Source: Verrucomicrobiota bacterium (lineage in GTDB: Bacteria; Verrucomicrobiota; Verrucomicrobiia; Limisphaerales; SXTU01). From it: a stretch of DNA of 34,966 nucleotides. The notes beneath the pieces were generated by a model, which worked only from the letters and a program-made list of their open reading frames with translations, was not told where the DNA came from and did not search any database. The DNA lies in assembly GCA_016235545.1 (NCBI GenBank), contig JACRKB010000091.1, positions 1-34,966 on the forward strand. Reading direction: 5' to 3'. Of the stretch, positions 24,207-34,049 are shown in pieces (positions within the stretch are counted from its first letter, which is position 1; each line of letters opens with the position of its first letter). A program made the translations under genes and the position numbers.

Positions 24207-25877
24207 TCAAGGATGCGCCCGGACGAAAACTTGGAGCGACACGGAAATCGCGGGCTCAACGGGGCGCCAGCGTGAATCGCGCGCGAGGGACTCGGCCTGC
24301 TGCGAGCCGCGACGCGACACCACGACCCGCGCGCCCGCCGACGCAAACTCCGCAGGGCCAGCCAGCACGTCGTCCCCAAGCCATCGCTCGCCAAGGAGGA
24401 ACGCGGTGTAAATCCCCGAGCGTCCGCCGGGCAGAAGTCCGCTCCCGGCGAGCGGGCCGGGCTGCCCGCTGGCCTGCAACCGCGCTGCCAGATCGTGAGC
24501 CACATGGCTGGCCTGATTGGGAATTCCAGCCAGCGCGGCCGCGAGCCAGATCATCGCCGGCACTGCAAAGGAATAGTTCACTACACCAAAGCCCGCCCGC
24601 ACCCGCGCGGACCAGCCCCACGCCCCAACGGCGAGCACCCACAGAAACGGCAGCGCCGGAAAAAAATACCGGTTGTCCTCCGCCATCACAAAGAACGGCA
24701 GATACAACGCGCCCAGCGCGACCACCGGCACCAGAGCCCAACACCAGCGCTGTCGCCGCAAGCACCGCCTGCATTTCACCATGCAACCGCCCGCAATCAA
24801 CACTGCCAGCCCGCTGATTCCCAGCACGTCAAACGTCCCCAGCCATCGCCGCCACAGCGGCAACTCCGCTCCGGTCAGCCACGCACGCCACGGGTTCAAC
24901 CAGTCCCAGCAAATGCCGATGTTGTCTCCGACCACCGCGAGTTGATGCCGGAAGTTCTCACCGCCCGCGAATGGCGACCACCGCACATACGCCATCCGCG
25001 ACGGCTCCTCCCACTGCGTCACACGTCCCGCGTCCGGCTGGTGCAGGGTCGTCATTGCCCGATGATGACCTGCCTGCTCGCCCGGCCCTGCAAGCGCGTG
25101 CGCGATAGGCCCCGTCGTTGAGAAGGTGAACTGCCCGTAGTGCAACGACAGCACTGCGATCCACGGTGCCGCGACCAGCGCAGTGCCGAGCCATGCCAGC
25201 CCCAGCCGCGCCGCCAGCTCCGCGCGCAACTCCCGCCGCCCGCTCATCGCAAGGACTGCCAGCCCCGCCGTCGTCAACAGCGCCAGCGGGAGCGCCACCG
25301 CCTTCGCCAGATACGCCAGGCCCCACCAAACACCCACCGCGATGGCGTGCCGCGCGTGCCGGCGACTTGCAATCGCCGCCCCCTCTCGTTTCGCGTCCGG
25401 CAGGACGGCAACTGCAAGTCGCCGGCACGGGGCAAGAAACATTTTCACCGTCGCGCTCACAGCCAACGCCACCAGCCCCGCCAACAACAAATCCGGCGTG
25501 ATGTGCCGCACCGACCAGAACACCGACCACACAGCCGCGATGCAAGCGCCCGTCCTCAGCGCCACGTTTGGGAGCCGGAACGAGCGGAACACCGACAACG
25601 CCCCGGCGAGAAACACCACTCCCGAAAACGCCATCACCACACGCGCCGCCACCAACGGGACCGCGCCCGCCTTCAGCAGCGGCACCATCAACCAGCTCAC
25701 GAGCGGCCCCCAATAGCCCGTCACCGCCAGCTCGGTCTGTCCGGCTGCGTAGTATCCAGCGATGCGGCAGTAAGCCACCGCATCGGGATTAAGCTGGTGC
25801 AGATTTCGCCACGCCGCGACCGCGAGCAGCACGGCCTGCACGGCGAAGAGCCAGCGAAGTTGATGGCGGACATTCAT
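24207..25877 (-). CDS. GT39/ArnT-like polytopic glycosyltransferase
   Basis: The 556-residue protein has about ten membrane spans. An acidic first loop reads NPDAVAYCRIAGYYAAGQ, as in GT-C enzymes that use polyprenyl-phosphate sugars, followed by GYWGPLVSWLMVP. A later EDNRYFFPALPF resembles the conserved loop before the last helices. It is the last gene of a GT2-methyltransferase-methyltransferase-GT39 set and probably transfers the lipid-linked sugar made by the GT2 enzyme. Residues of about 150-177 (PCRRLAVAVLPDAKREGAAI...) are translated from a 75-nt family-E palindrome inserted in frame between two hydrophobic segments. The gene therefore appears intact despite the insertion. Confidence 0.75.
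   Translation of the reverse strand: MNVRHQLRWLFAVQAVLLAVAAWRNLHQLNPDAVAYCRIAGYYAAGQTELAVTGYWGPLVSWLMVPLLKAGAVPLVAARVVMAFSGVVFLAGALSVFRSFRLPNVALRTGACIAAVWSVFWSVRHITPDLLLAGLVALAVSATVKMFLAPCRRLAVAVLPDAKREGAAIASRRHARHAIAVGVWWGLAYLAKAVALPLALLTTAGLAVLAMSGRRELRAELAARLGLAWLGTALVAAPWIAVLSLHYGQFTFSTTGPIAHALAGPGEQAGHHRAMTTLHQPDAGRVTQWEEPSRMAYVRWSPFAGGENFRHQLAVVGDNIGICWDWLNPWRAWLTGAELPLWRRWLGTFDVLGISGLAVLIAGGCMVKCRRCLRRQRWCWALVPVVALGALYLPFFVMAEDNRYFFPALPFLWVLAVGAWGWSARVRAGFGVVNYSFAVPAMIWLAAALAGIPNQASHVAHDLAARLQASGQPGPLAGSGLLPGGRSGIYTAFLLGERWLGDDVLAGPAEFASAGARVVVSRRGSQQAESLARDSRWRPVEPAISVSLQVFVRAHP
25355..25429. repeat. Palindromic element E3, in-frame inside a coding sequence
   Basis: GTGCCGGCGACTTGCA (25356-25371) pairs perfectly with TGCAAGTCGCCGGCAC (25413-25428). 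The 75-nt length is a multiple of three, and the minus-strand frame remains open. It matches E1 at 1146-1221 in both arms. Confidence 0.88.
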
Positions 25878-25896
25878 GGTGTTCGTATCCCGGGAG

Positions 25897-25976
25897 AGTG
25901 ATTAGTAATTAGTGATTAGCCAGTGCCAGACCATCCGGCTGACGACCGATTCACTGCTCACTAATTACTAATCACT
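25897..25976. repeat. AT-rich low-complexity inverted repeat F6
   Basis: AGTGATTAGTAATTAGTGAT (from 25897) pairs with 25957-25976 (19 of 20). This is strikingly AT-rich against the GC-rich background. One arm encodes the last residues (VISN) and the TAG stop (25961-25963) of the methyltransferase. The other ends 20 bp before the GT39-like start. Confidence 0.82.
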
Positions 25977-26641
25977 TCCGCTCCTCCCCTCCTCCCCACC
26001 CACATCAGCTTCCCCCAGCCGGTGAATTTCCGCTCCGTCTCGAAGTTTGCTTCCAGGCAGCGCAGCACCACTTCCGGCTGCCGCAGCCACTGCTCGTAAG
26101 TGTGGCGCTCGCCCTCGATCATTTCCGCCAGAGCATCCAGCTTGTGGAAAATCCTTCGCAGCCACGGCTGACGGCACGCGGCGTGAACCACGGATAGAAA
26201 AGGCGTCGGCCACGGCTCGACCACGACCAGCCGGCCACCCGGACGCAGCACCCGCGCAGCTTCCTTCAGCACGCGCTCCAAATCATCCGGCAACACCGCG
26301 AGATGATGCAAGCCACCCTGCACCATCAAGATGTCCTGGCTCGCCGACGCGAACGGCAGCGCACGGCAGTCCGCGCAGTGACGCCCGTGCTCCGGTGGAC
26401 ACAAAGCCAGCAGCCGCTGCGAAACGTCCACGCCCTCCAGCCGGTGGAAGCCCAGCCGCGCCAGCGCCCGCACGCCATTGCCCCGTCCGCAGAACAGCTC
26501 CGCAACCGCCGCGTCGCGCGGCCACTCACGCGCGCCCAGTCTCACCAGCCGCCGCGTGAACTTCGCTATCTCCTGCTCCGGCGTCTCAAACCGTAGATAC
26601 GCCGCCTCCCACGCTTCCGCTGTGTTGTCAGCGGCGTTCAC
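25961..26641 (-). CDS. Class I SAM-dependent methyltransferase (second of pair)
   Basis: GTG 26641 overlaps the upstream methyltransferase stop (GTGA), giving 226 residues. The SAM-binding motif I is AELFCGRGNGV, followed by LEGVDVS (motif II), LMVQGGLHHL (motif IV region) and RVLRPGGRLVVVEPW. This is the pattern of UbiE/Coq5-like and sugar or lipid methyltransferases. Within the cassette it could methylate the glycan, the lipid carrier or an aglycone. The C-terminal VISN and stop derive from inverted repeat F6. Confidence 0.82.
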   Translation of the reverse strand: MNAADNTAEAWEAAYLRFETPEQEIAKFTRRLVRLGAREWPRDAAVAELFCGRGNGVRALARLGFHRLEGVDVSQRLLALCPPEHGRHCADCRALPFASASQDILMVQGGLHHLAVLPDDLERVLKEAARVLRPGGRLVVVEPWPTPFLSVVHAACRQPWLRRIFHKLDALAEMIEGERHTYEQWLRQPEVVLRCLEANFETERKFTGWGKLMWVGRRGGAEVISN

Positions 26642-27246
26642 GCGGAATCCTCCGGCGTCAGGCGAGCCAGCAGGTGGAGTCGCCGTCCGAACACCAAGTC
26701 GGCCAGCCACGGATACAACCCCAAGTCGCCGCGCAATTCCTCGATCCGCAAATCCAGCGCCGCGAACATCTCCCGCCACTGCGCCTCGGTGCGGTAGTTG
26801 TATGGCAGCGCGACGCCGTGCGACGCGTTGCCCACCCAGTCCATCAGCCGCAGCGTGGGGCCGGCCATCCAGCCATCGAGAGTGTGATCTTTCACCACCA
26901 CCATCCGCGCCACGCGGCGGGCTTCGCGAAGCAACGCCTCCGGGGCTTCCGTGTGATGCAGCACATCCACCAGCAGGGCCACGTCGAAACACCCGTCGCC
27001 GTGGGGAATCGTCCTGCCGTCGAACGCCACGACAGGAATTCGCGCCGACGGACGCACCAGCACATCCAGGCCGGAGATTTGCACGTCAGGGCGCAGCTCG
27101 GCGATGGCCGCCGCCAGAGCGCCGTCGCCGCAACCGACATCCAGCACCTTGCCACCCTGCGGCAGCCACGCAGCGATGAGTCCGGCCAGCACACGCACAC
27201 GGCGCGGATGGACCAGCCCTGTGTGCAGTTGTTGCAGCGGTTTCAT
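26638..27246 (-). CDS. Class I SAM-dependent methyltransferase (first of pair)
   Basis: The 202-residue protein shows SAM motif I VLDVGCGDGALAAAI, the DVALLVDVLHHT block and ARRVARMVVVKDH. The conserved middle GPTLRLMDWVGNASHGVALP resembles methyltransferases found next to GT2 genes in glycolipid clusters. It starts at ATG 27246, 25 bp after the GT2 stop, and overlaps the next methyltransferase by 4 nt. The two enzymes are therefore probably made together, for successive modifications or as a heterodimer. Confidence 0.85.
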   Translation of the reverse strand: MKPLQQLHTGLVHPRRVRVLAGLIAAWLPQGGKVLDVGCGDGALAAAIAELRPDVQISGLDVLVRPSARIPVVAFDGRTIPHGDGCFDVALLVDVLHHTEAPEALLREARRVARMVVVKDHTLDGWMAGPTLRLMDWVGNASHGVALPYNYRTEAQWREMFAALDLRIEELRGDLGLYPWLADLVFGRRLHLLARLTPEDSA

Positions 27247-27271
27247 GTCGGAGGCTTGCTGCGCGCCGTCT

Positions 27272-28465
27272 TCATCGGCGATACGAACCCAGCACCGCGA
27301 CGAAGAAGCTCGCCAGCACGGTTTGAAAACCCAGCGCCGTCAGCGTCACGCCGGGAATCACCCATCGCATCGTGTGCGCGTAATCCAACCGGCCGAAACC
27401 TGCCTCCCGCCATTGCAGCACCGCCGCCAACAGCAGCGCGACGCCCGCGAACAGCGCCACGACGCCCAAGACAAGGCCTCGTTCGAGCGAGAGAACCTCG
27501 CGCAGCCAGCCGAGCAGTTCCGTTTCGGGTAAAAATCCTTCCCGCGCTGCCAGCGTCCGCGCCAGCCAGCCGAACAGCACGGCTTGATACCCAACCGTCA
27601 TCGCCAGGCTCGCGAAGAGCAGCGTGTGCGCGTCGAACGTCGCACCGAAAAGCGTCAGCCCCGGCATCGCCACGCCGAAGCCCAGCGCGCCCAGCGCCAC
27701 CAGCAGCAAGCCCGGATAAACGAACAGCCAGCGCGGGCTGCAAATCAGGAAGAACCGCAGCGTCCGCCAGCCGTCGCGGAACGTGCGCAGATGCGGCGGG
27801 TGCGCCGTCCGCCCGTCACGATGCAGCGTGATGGCCACCTCCTCAATGCGCGCCCCGCGCAGGCTCGCCTTGATGAGCATCTCCGTGGCAAACTCCATCC
27901 CCTCGCAACGCAGGTCGAGCGCGGGAACGAGCTCCCGCCGGAAGCCGCGCAGCCCGCAGTAAATGTCATTCACTGGCACGCGGAACATCCGCCGCGCCAG
28001 CGCTGAGAAAAGCGGGTTGCCCAGCCAGCGGTGCGACAGCGGCATCGCCGCAGGTTCAATCGTCCCGCCCCCCGCCGGCAACCGGCAGCCCTGCACGAGG
28101 TCCGCTCCCGCGCGCAGCTTCCCGACGAACGCGCCGAGCGCCGCGAAGTCATAGCTGTCATCCGCATCGCCCATGACGACGAACCTCCCACGCGCCGCAG
28201 CGATGCCGCCGCGCAACGCGTTTCCGTAGCCACGTTCCGCCACCGCCACCACGCGCGCACCGAGGCTGGCCGCAATGCCGGGCGAGCCATCCGAGCTGCC
28301 ATTGTCCGCCACGAGCACCTCACCGGAAACCGACTGCTCGCGCAGGAAGCGCCGGGCCTTCTCGATGCACCTGGGCAACGTCTCCGCCTCGTTCAAGCAC
28401 GGCATCACGATGGACAACTCGACGGCGGAGTCATCAGCCGGGCCGGAGGTGGAAGGACTGGGCAC
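27272..28465 (-). CDS. GT2 family glycosyltransferase (polyprenyl-phosphate type) with C-terminal membrane helices
   Basis: This 397-residue enzyme has an N-terminal GT-A domain (about 15-230). ELSIVMPCLNEAETLP binds nucleotide-sugar, ADNGSSDGS follows, and GDADDSYDF is the DxD metal site. Four hydrophobic segments occupy about 250-397. This layout matches dolichol/undecaprenyl-phosphate mannosyl or glucosyl transferases, which load a sugar onto a lipid carrier at the inner face of the membrane. It heads a four-gene cassette. Element C2 lies directly upstream of the ATG at 28465, where the promoter should be. Confidence 0.88.
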   Translation of the reverse strand: MPSPSTSGPADDSAVELSIVMPCLNEAETLPRCIEKARRFLREQSVSGEVLVADNGSSDGSPGIAASLGARVVAVAERGYGNALRGGIAAARGRFVVMGDADDSYDFAALGAFVGKLRAGADLVQGCRLPAGGGTIEPAAMPLSHRWLGNPLFSALARRMFRVPVNDIYCGLRGFRRELVPALDLRCEGMEFATEMLIKASLRGARIEEVAITLHRDGRTAHPPHLRTFRDGWRTLRFFLICSPRWLFVYPGLLLVALGALGFGVAMPGLTLFGATFDAHTLLFASLAMTVGYQAVLFGWLARTLAAREGFLPETELLGWLREVLSLERGLVLGVVALFAGVALLLAAVLQWREAGFGRLDYAHTMRWVIPGVTLTALGFQTVLASFFVAVLGSYRR

Positions 28466-28507
28466 GCGCGCGTTTTACCACGGCCAGGCGTGTGGCGACA
28501 GCCGATA

Positions 28508-28602
28508 CTGAGGGCGCATCTCAGTTTCTTGCAGGCGGAATGGTGCGAGCGATCCAGTTGGGCCGCTCCTCCTGCTCGCAATCCTGATCCTAATCCTGCT
28601 CC
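28508..28602 (+). repeat. Element C2, half copy upstream of tRNA-Leu
   Basis: It begins CTGAGGGCGCATCTCAGTTT and continues through CTCCTGCTCGCAATCCTGAT, matching the inverse of the right half of C1 (6287-6372). The other half is missing. It lies in the 223-bp divergent interval between the GT2 gene and tRNA-Leu. Confidence 0.75.
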
Positions 28603-28688
28603 AGTGCGGACGGCCTCACAGACAGAGATTGCGCTTGCTCCGACCCCTGCCCGACGTAATCCTTTGCGGGCAACCACAAGTTGCAAAC

Positions 28689-28773
28689 GCGCACGTGGCG
28701 GAATTGGCAGACGCGCTAGATTCAGGTTCTAGTGAGTAACATCATGCAGGTTCAAGTCCTGCCGTGCGCACCA
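28689..28773 (+). tRNA. tRNA-Leu (anticodon CAG)
   Basis: The 85-nt gene folds canonically. Acceptor GCGCACG pairs with CGTGCGC. The anticodon stem CTAGA/TCTAG has loop TTCAGGT, so the anticodon is CAG, reading CUG. A long variable arm (TGA-GTAACA-TCA) is typical of class II tRNAs, and the T arm is GCAGG-TTCAAGT-CCTGC. The 3' CCA is encoded. A T6 run follows within 10 nt. The next coding gene starts 48 nt downstream. Confidence 0.96.
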
Positions 28774-28821
28774 AATTTTTTCCGAGCGACCCGTTCAGCG
28801 ACCGCCACGACCGCACCCGTT

Positions 28822-30477
28822 ATGGGATTGAACATCCGCAAAGCAGCACCCGAGGACGCCGGCGCCTGGATAACACTCGTCAAGGCGACGCTGGGCGACG
28901 ACCACCCCAACAAGCAGATTTACGATCCCGCCTGGGTCGCCGCCGAACTCGGCTCCGGCCTGCCCGGCAACGAGACCTGGGTGGCCGAGGACGGCGGCAA
29001 GATTCAGGCCAGCATCTCCGTCCTGGGCGCGGTGACGGCGAACGAAAACCCCGTCTGCAACCTCGGACGCAATCTCTTCCACCCCTCCAGCCACGCCGAC
29101 GGCTCGGCGGACGCGCTGCTCCAGAAGCTCACCGAGCTGGCCATACTGCGCCGGCAGATGTGCGTGACGCGCGTGCTGGCGTCTGACAACGCGCAGCAGC
29201 TGCTCATCGAGAAGACAGGCTTTGTCTGCGTGGGCTTCCAGCCGCTCAAGCACATCACCAAGACGCGGGAGGAAGTGCTTTTCTACGTGAAGCGCGCGCG
29301 CTCCATGAGCGCCAACCGCCTGCCGCTCTCGGAGTCGCTGCCGCAGATCGGCGAGCTGGCGACGGCGGCGTTGCTGCACCTCAACATCCCCGGCGCGCCC
29401 GCCATCCGCGATGGCGGCACAGGCTACCCGTTGCAGACGGATGTGGTGGTGGCTGCGGCGAGCGAGGACGATTACAAGGCCGCCCGAGAGGCTGTGGCCC
29501 CTCAAAACCCGCCGCAGGAAATCTCCAGCAACTTCAACTGGGGCGCCGGTTTCATGCGCGTGGCCTCCACGGTGACGCTGCGCGCGATGCTCTGCAGCCG
29601 CGAGGACAAAGTCGTCGCCGGCATGCTCTACCTCTACGATGAGCAGGACCGCTGCGTGCGCATCATGGATGGATTTTGCACGGACAACCTCTCGATGGGA
29701 GCGGTGCTCCAGCATGTCTCCAAGGCCGCGCAGGCGGAGTTGAGCGCGGCCTACGTGGAGATGGACCTGCTCGCCAGCGCGGTGAAGCTCCTCATCAGCG
29801 CCGAGCAGCTCGGCTTCGTCCCCGCCGCCTACCTTCCCGGATTCCACAAGGTCCACGACGGCACGATGGACCTCGTGAAAATGGTGAAGCTCAACCAGAC
29901 CTACAGCATCGAGCACGACAAGCTCACCGCCCATGCGCTGGTCATCGTCAACGTCATCAAGCACTGCCTTCAGGACCAGAGCATCGGCGTCGCCATCATC
30001 AACCTCCTGCGCGACCTCGAGCTTTTCAAAGGCCTGGGCGATGGCGAGCTGCGCAAGGTCGCGCGCCTCTTCACGCAAAAGCTCTTCCGGCCCGGTGAAA
30101 AAATCTTCGGCAGGGACGATGCCGGCAACGAGGCCTACGTCGTCATGCGCGGGCAGATTGAGATCCTGCTGGAGGAGAACACCGCCCCCATCGCCTCGAT
30201 GGGACAAGGGCAGGTCTTCGGCGAGCTGTCCTTTCTGGACGGCGGCAAGCGCGGCGCGATGGCGATTGCCAAGCAGGCCAGCATCGTCCTCGTGATGCAG
30301 CGCCCGCAGTTCTTCGAGATGACGCAGCGAGAGCCAAACCTCGGCCTGGCAGTCATGCGCAACATCGCCCTTGAGCTGACCGTCCGCCTGCGCCGCACCA
30401 ACGCCGCGCTCTCCACCAAGAAATCTGCGGCGGTGTCTCAATTGCGAGGCGACATCATCGAAGGCTCAAGCCGGTAG
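28822..30477 (+). CDS. GNAT-like acetyltransferase with C-terminal cyclic-nucleotide-binding domain
   Basis: ATG 28822 (MGLNIRKAAPEDAGAW) gives 551 residues; the track start at 28732 lies inside tRNA-Leu and is rejected. The N-terminal ~150 residues look like a GNAT fold (IRKAAPEDA opening, FVCVGFQPL near the end). A second GNAT-like region ends LGFVPAAYLPGF and DLVKMVKLN (about 350-370). Residues of about 395-520 form a Crp/PKA-type cyclic-nucleotide-binding domain (LFKGLGDGELRKVA, FGELSFLDGGKRGAMAIA). That domain contains the phosphate-binding cassette arginine. The architecture suggests acetyl transfer controlled by cAMP or cGMP. The acceptor is unknown. Confidence 0.8.
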   Translation: MGLNIRKAAPEDAGAWITLVKATLGDDHPNKQIYDPAWVAAELGSGLPGNETWVAEDGGKIQASISVLGAVTANENPVCNLGRNLFHPSSHADGSADALLQKLTELAILRRQMCVTRVLASDNAQQLLIEKTGFVCVGFQPLKHITKTREEVLFYVKRARSMSANRLPLSESLPQIGELATAALLHLNIPGAPAIRDGGTGYPLQTDVVVAAASEDDYKAAREAVAPQNPPQEISSNFNWGAGFMRVASTVTLRAMLCSREDKVVAGMLYLYDEQDRCVRIMDGFCTDNLSMGAVLQHVSKAAQAELSAAYVEMDLLASAVKLLISAEQLGFVPAAYLPGFHKVHDGTMDLVKMVKLNQTYSIEHDKLTAHALVIVNVIKHCLQDQSIGVAIINLLRDLELFKGLGDGELRKVARLFTQKLFRPGEKIFGRDDAGNEAYVVMRGQIEILLEENTAPIASMGQGQVFGELSFLDGGKRGAMAIAKQASIVLVMQRPQFFEMTQREPNLGLAVMRNIALELTVRLRRTNAALSTKKSAAVSQLRGDIIEGSSR

Positions 30478-30604
30478 CGCTCCCCTGCCCTGCACGCGGA
30501 GGCCAGTGACGCGGTGTGGGTGTCCAAGTTCTTCTCCCCAGCCGGCGCGATCTCCCATTGCAGAAAGGTGCGCCAGCATCGCTGACAAGCGCGATCCCGG
30601 CTCT

Positions 30605-31258
30605 TCACCTTTCGCCGAGCGGCGACAAGTGAGGCGCCACCAGCCGCCAGATGTCATCGTGAACAGCCTCGATGCTCTGAGTGGCATCCACGACCTTCAC
30701 CCGCTCCGGCTCCGCTTCGGCAATCATTTGAAACCCGAGTTCGACGCGGTGGAAGAACGCCCGGTCCGCCTCCTCGAAGCGGTCACGCGGCCCGGCGGTC
30801 GCCGCCTGTCGCGCTTGCCGACGCGCCTCGCTCACCTCGGTGGGCACGCGCAAAAGCAAGGTCAAGTGCGGTCGCGTCTGGCCCACGGCAAACTCGATCA
30901 CCGACTGCACCAGCGCCAAATCGAGCTGCCGCCCGTGGCCTTGATAAGCCGTGGTCGAGTCATGGAAGCGGTCGCACAGGACTATTTCGCCGGCGGTCAA
31001 AGCGGGGCGGATGACTTCCAGCACGAGCTGCGCACGGCTGGCGTTCATCAGGAGCAGCTCCGCCTCCGGCATCATCACCACGTTGGCCGGGTGATGCTTG
31101 AGCAGGTGGCGAATCTCTTCTCCGATAGGTGTGCCGCCTGGCTCTCGGAGGACGCGCGCGCGGTGTCCGAGCTTGCGAAGACGCTCGGCGAGCAGCGCAA
31201 CCTGCGTGCTCTTGCCGCCGCCTTCCGTGCCTTCAAAGGTGATGAACAGTCCGGACAT
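30605..31258 (-). CDS. tmk: Thymidylate kinase
   Basis: Tmk phosphorylates dTMP to dTDP for DNA synthesis. The 217-residue protein has the P-loop FEGTEGGGKST (8-18), REPGGTPIGEEIR with the dTMP-binding Arg, DRFHDSTTAYQG, and an Arg-rich lid region (RDRFEEADRAFFHRV). Length is normal. Its ATG directly abuts a three-stem palindrome. The only SD-like sequence (AGAGG, 11 nt upstream) lies in the loop of one of those stems. cysS lies upstream on the same strand, so the two may be cotranscribed. Confidence 0.95.
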   Translation of the reverse strand: MSGLFITFEGTEGGGKSTQVALLAERLRKLGHRARVLREPGGTPIGEEIRHLLKHHPANVVMMPEAELLLMNASRAQLVLEVIRPALTAGEIVLCDRFHDSTTAYQGHGRQLDLALVQSVIEFAVGQTRPHLTLLLRVPTEVSEARRQARQAATAGPRDRFEEADRAFFHRVELGFQMIAEAEPERVKVVDATQSIEAVHDDIWRLVAPHLSPLGER

Positions 31259-31259
31259 G

Positions 31260-31303
31260 GTAGTCGCAACCTCTAGTTGCGAATCGCAGCCTGAAGGCTG
31301 CGA

Positions 31304-31307
<4 letters not shown>
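31260..31307. repeat. Three-stem palindrome joining cysS stop and tmk start
   Basis: The outer stem GTAGT/ACTAC encloses CGCAAC-CTCTA-GTTGCG (31265-31281) and CGCAGCC-TGAA-GGCTGCG (31285-31302). It contains the cysS TAG (31304-31306) and reaches to 1 bp from the tmk ATG, so it makes up the whole intercistronic region. Confidence 0.85.
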
Positions 31308-32719
<1,412 letters not shown>

Positions 32720-32740
32720 GTAAAGCGGCCAGAGGCTAAA

Positions 32741-32773
32741 GTTCAGAGTCCAGAGTTCAAAGTTCAAAGTTCG
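32741..32773. repeat. Low-complexity tract F7 upstream of cysS
   Basis: GTTCAGAGTCCAGAGTTCAA continues with AGTTCAAAGTTCGG, a tandem of AGTTCA/AGTCCA units 22 bp upstream of the cysS ATG, in its leader. Confidence 0.6.
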
Positions 32774-32875
32774 GCCAGGAGGGGAGGATGTTTATTAGGA
32801 GAGCAGGAAGGCAGGAGAGAAACGCTACGAGACAAAGGCCGCCCACCTTCCCTCCTGCCTTCCGGCCCTGCTCAT
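32770..32875. repeat. Purine/pyrimidine palindromic element D2
   Basis: AGGAGAGCAGGAAGGCAGGA (from 32797) pairs imperfectly with CTCCTGCCTTCCGGCCCTGC (from 32852). It belongs with D1 and D3. The 578-bp gene-free interval between cysS and pyrH (32720-33297) is filled in order by F7, D2, B3 and D3. Apart from these I see only about 140 bp before pyrH, which must hold its promoter. Confidence 0.7.
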
Positions 32876-33057
32876 CCGGAACCATACAGTTGAGCCACGC
32901 AAGGAACACGGATAAAACACGGAGCAGCAGGCGACTGTCTTGACGATGCCTGCCTGTTCTCATCCACCGTTTGGTGGGCGCGTTCAGCTCTCTCGGAGGA
33001 TGCGTCCTCCTCGTCCCTTTCCGTGTTTCTTCTGGGTTCCATCCGTGGCCAAAAACT
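32876..33057 (-). mobile_element. Insertion element B3
   Basis: Read on the minus strand it follows B1 nearly throughout: CCACGGATGGAAC, AAACACGG, GACGAGG, GCATCGTCAAGACAGTCG, ATCCGTGTTCC, and an end GGCTCAACTGTATGGTTCCGG. The outer ATCCGGAAC and GTTTCGGAT ends are inverted with one mismatch. No direct flanking duplication is seen. It lies between D2 and D3. Confidence 0.82.
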
Positions 33058-33064
33058 CGTTTCG

Positions 33065-33155
33065 GATTTGGAGAGCAGGAACGCGGGAGTGAACACCGCG
33101 AGCGATGCGCAAGCCCCACCTTCCCTCCTGCCTTCCTGCCCTCCTTATTAAATCC
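33065..33155. repeat. Purine/pyrimidine palindromic element D3
   Basis: GGAGAGCAGGAACGCGGGAG (33070-33089) pairs partly with CTCCTGCCTTCCTGCCCTCC (from 33125). The segment CCACCTTCCCTCCTGCCTTCC recurs in D2, and CTCCTTATTAA matches the edge of D1 inverted. Confidence 0.68.
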
Positions 33156-33186
33156 CTCCTCGCCCGCTTCCTGCCCCTTGGATTGA

Positions 33187-34029
<843 letters not shown>

Positions 34030-34049
34030 CCATCGTTCCACGTGTCCTC

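Noticed and set aside
28732-28821. Upstream start of the GNAT/cNMP ORF
   Set aside because: It would begin inside tRNA-Leu; the ATG at 28822 opens directly on the GNAT-like sequence.
28795-30441. 548-aa minus-strand ORF
   Set aside because: Antisense to the GNAT/cyclic-nucleotide protein, low-complexity His/Asp/Arg-rich, no motifs.
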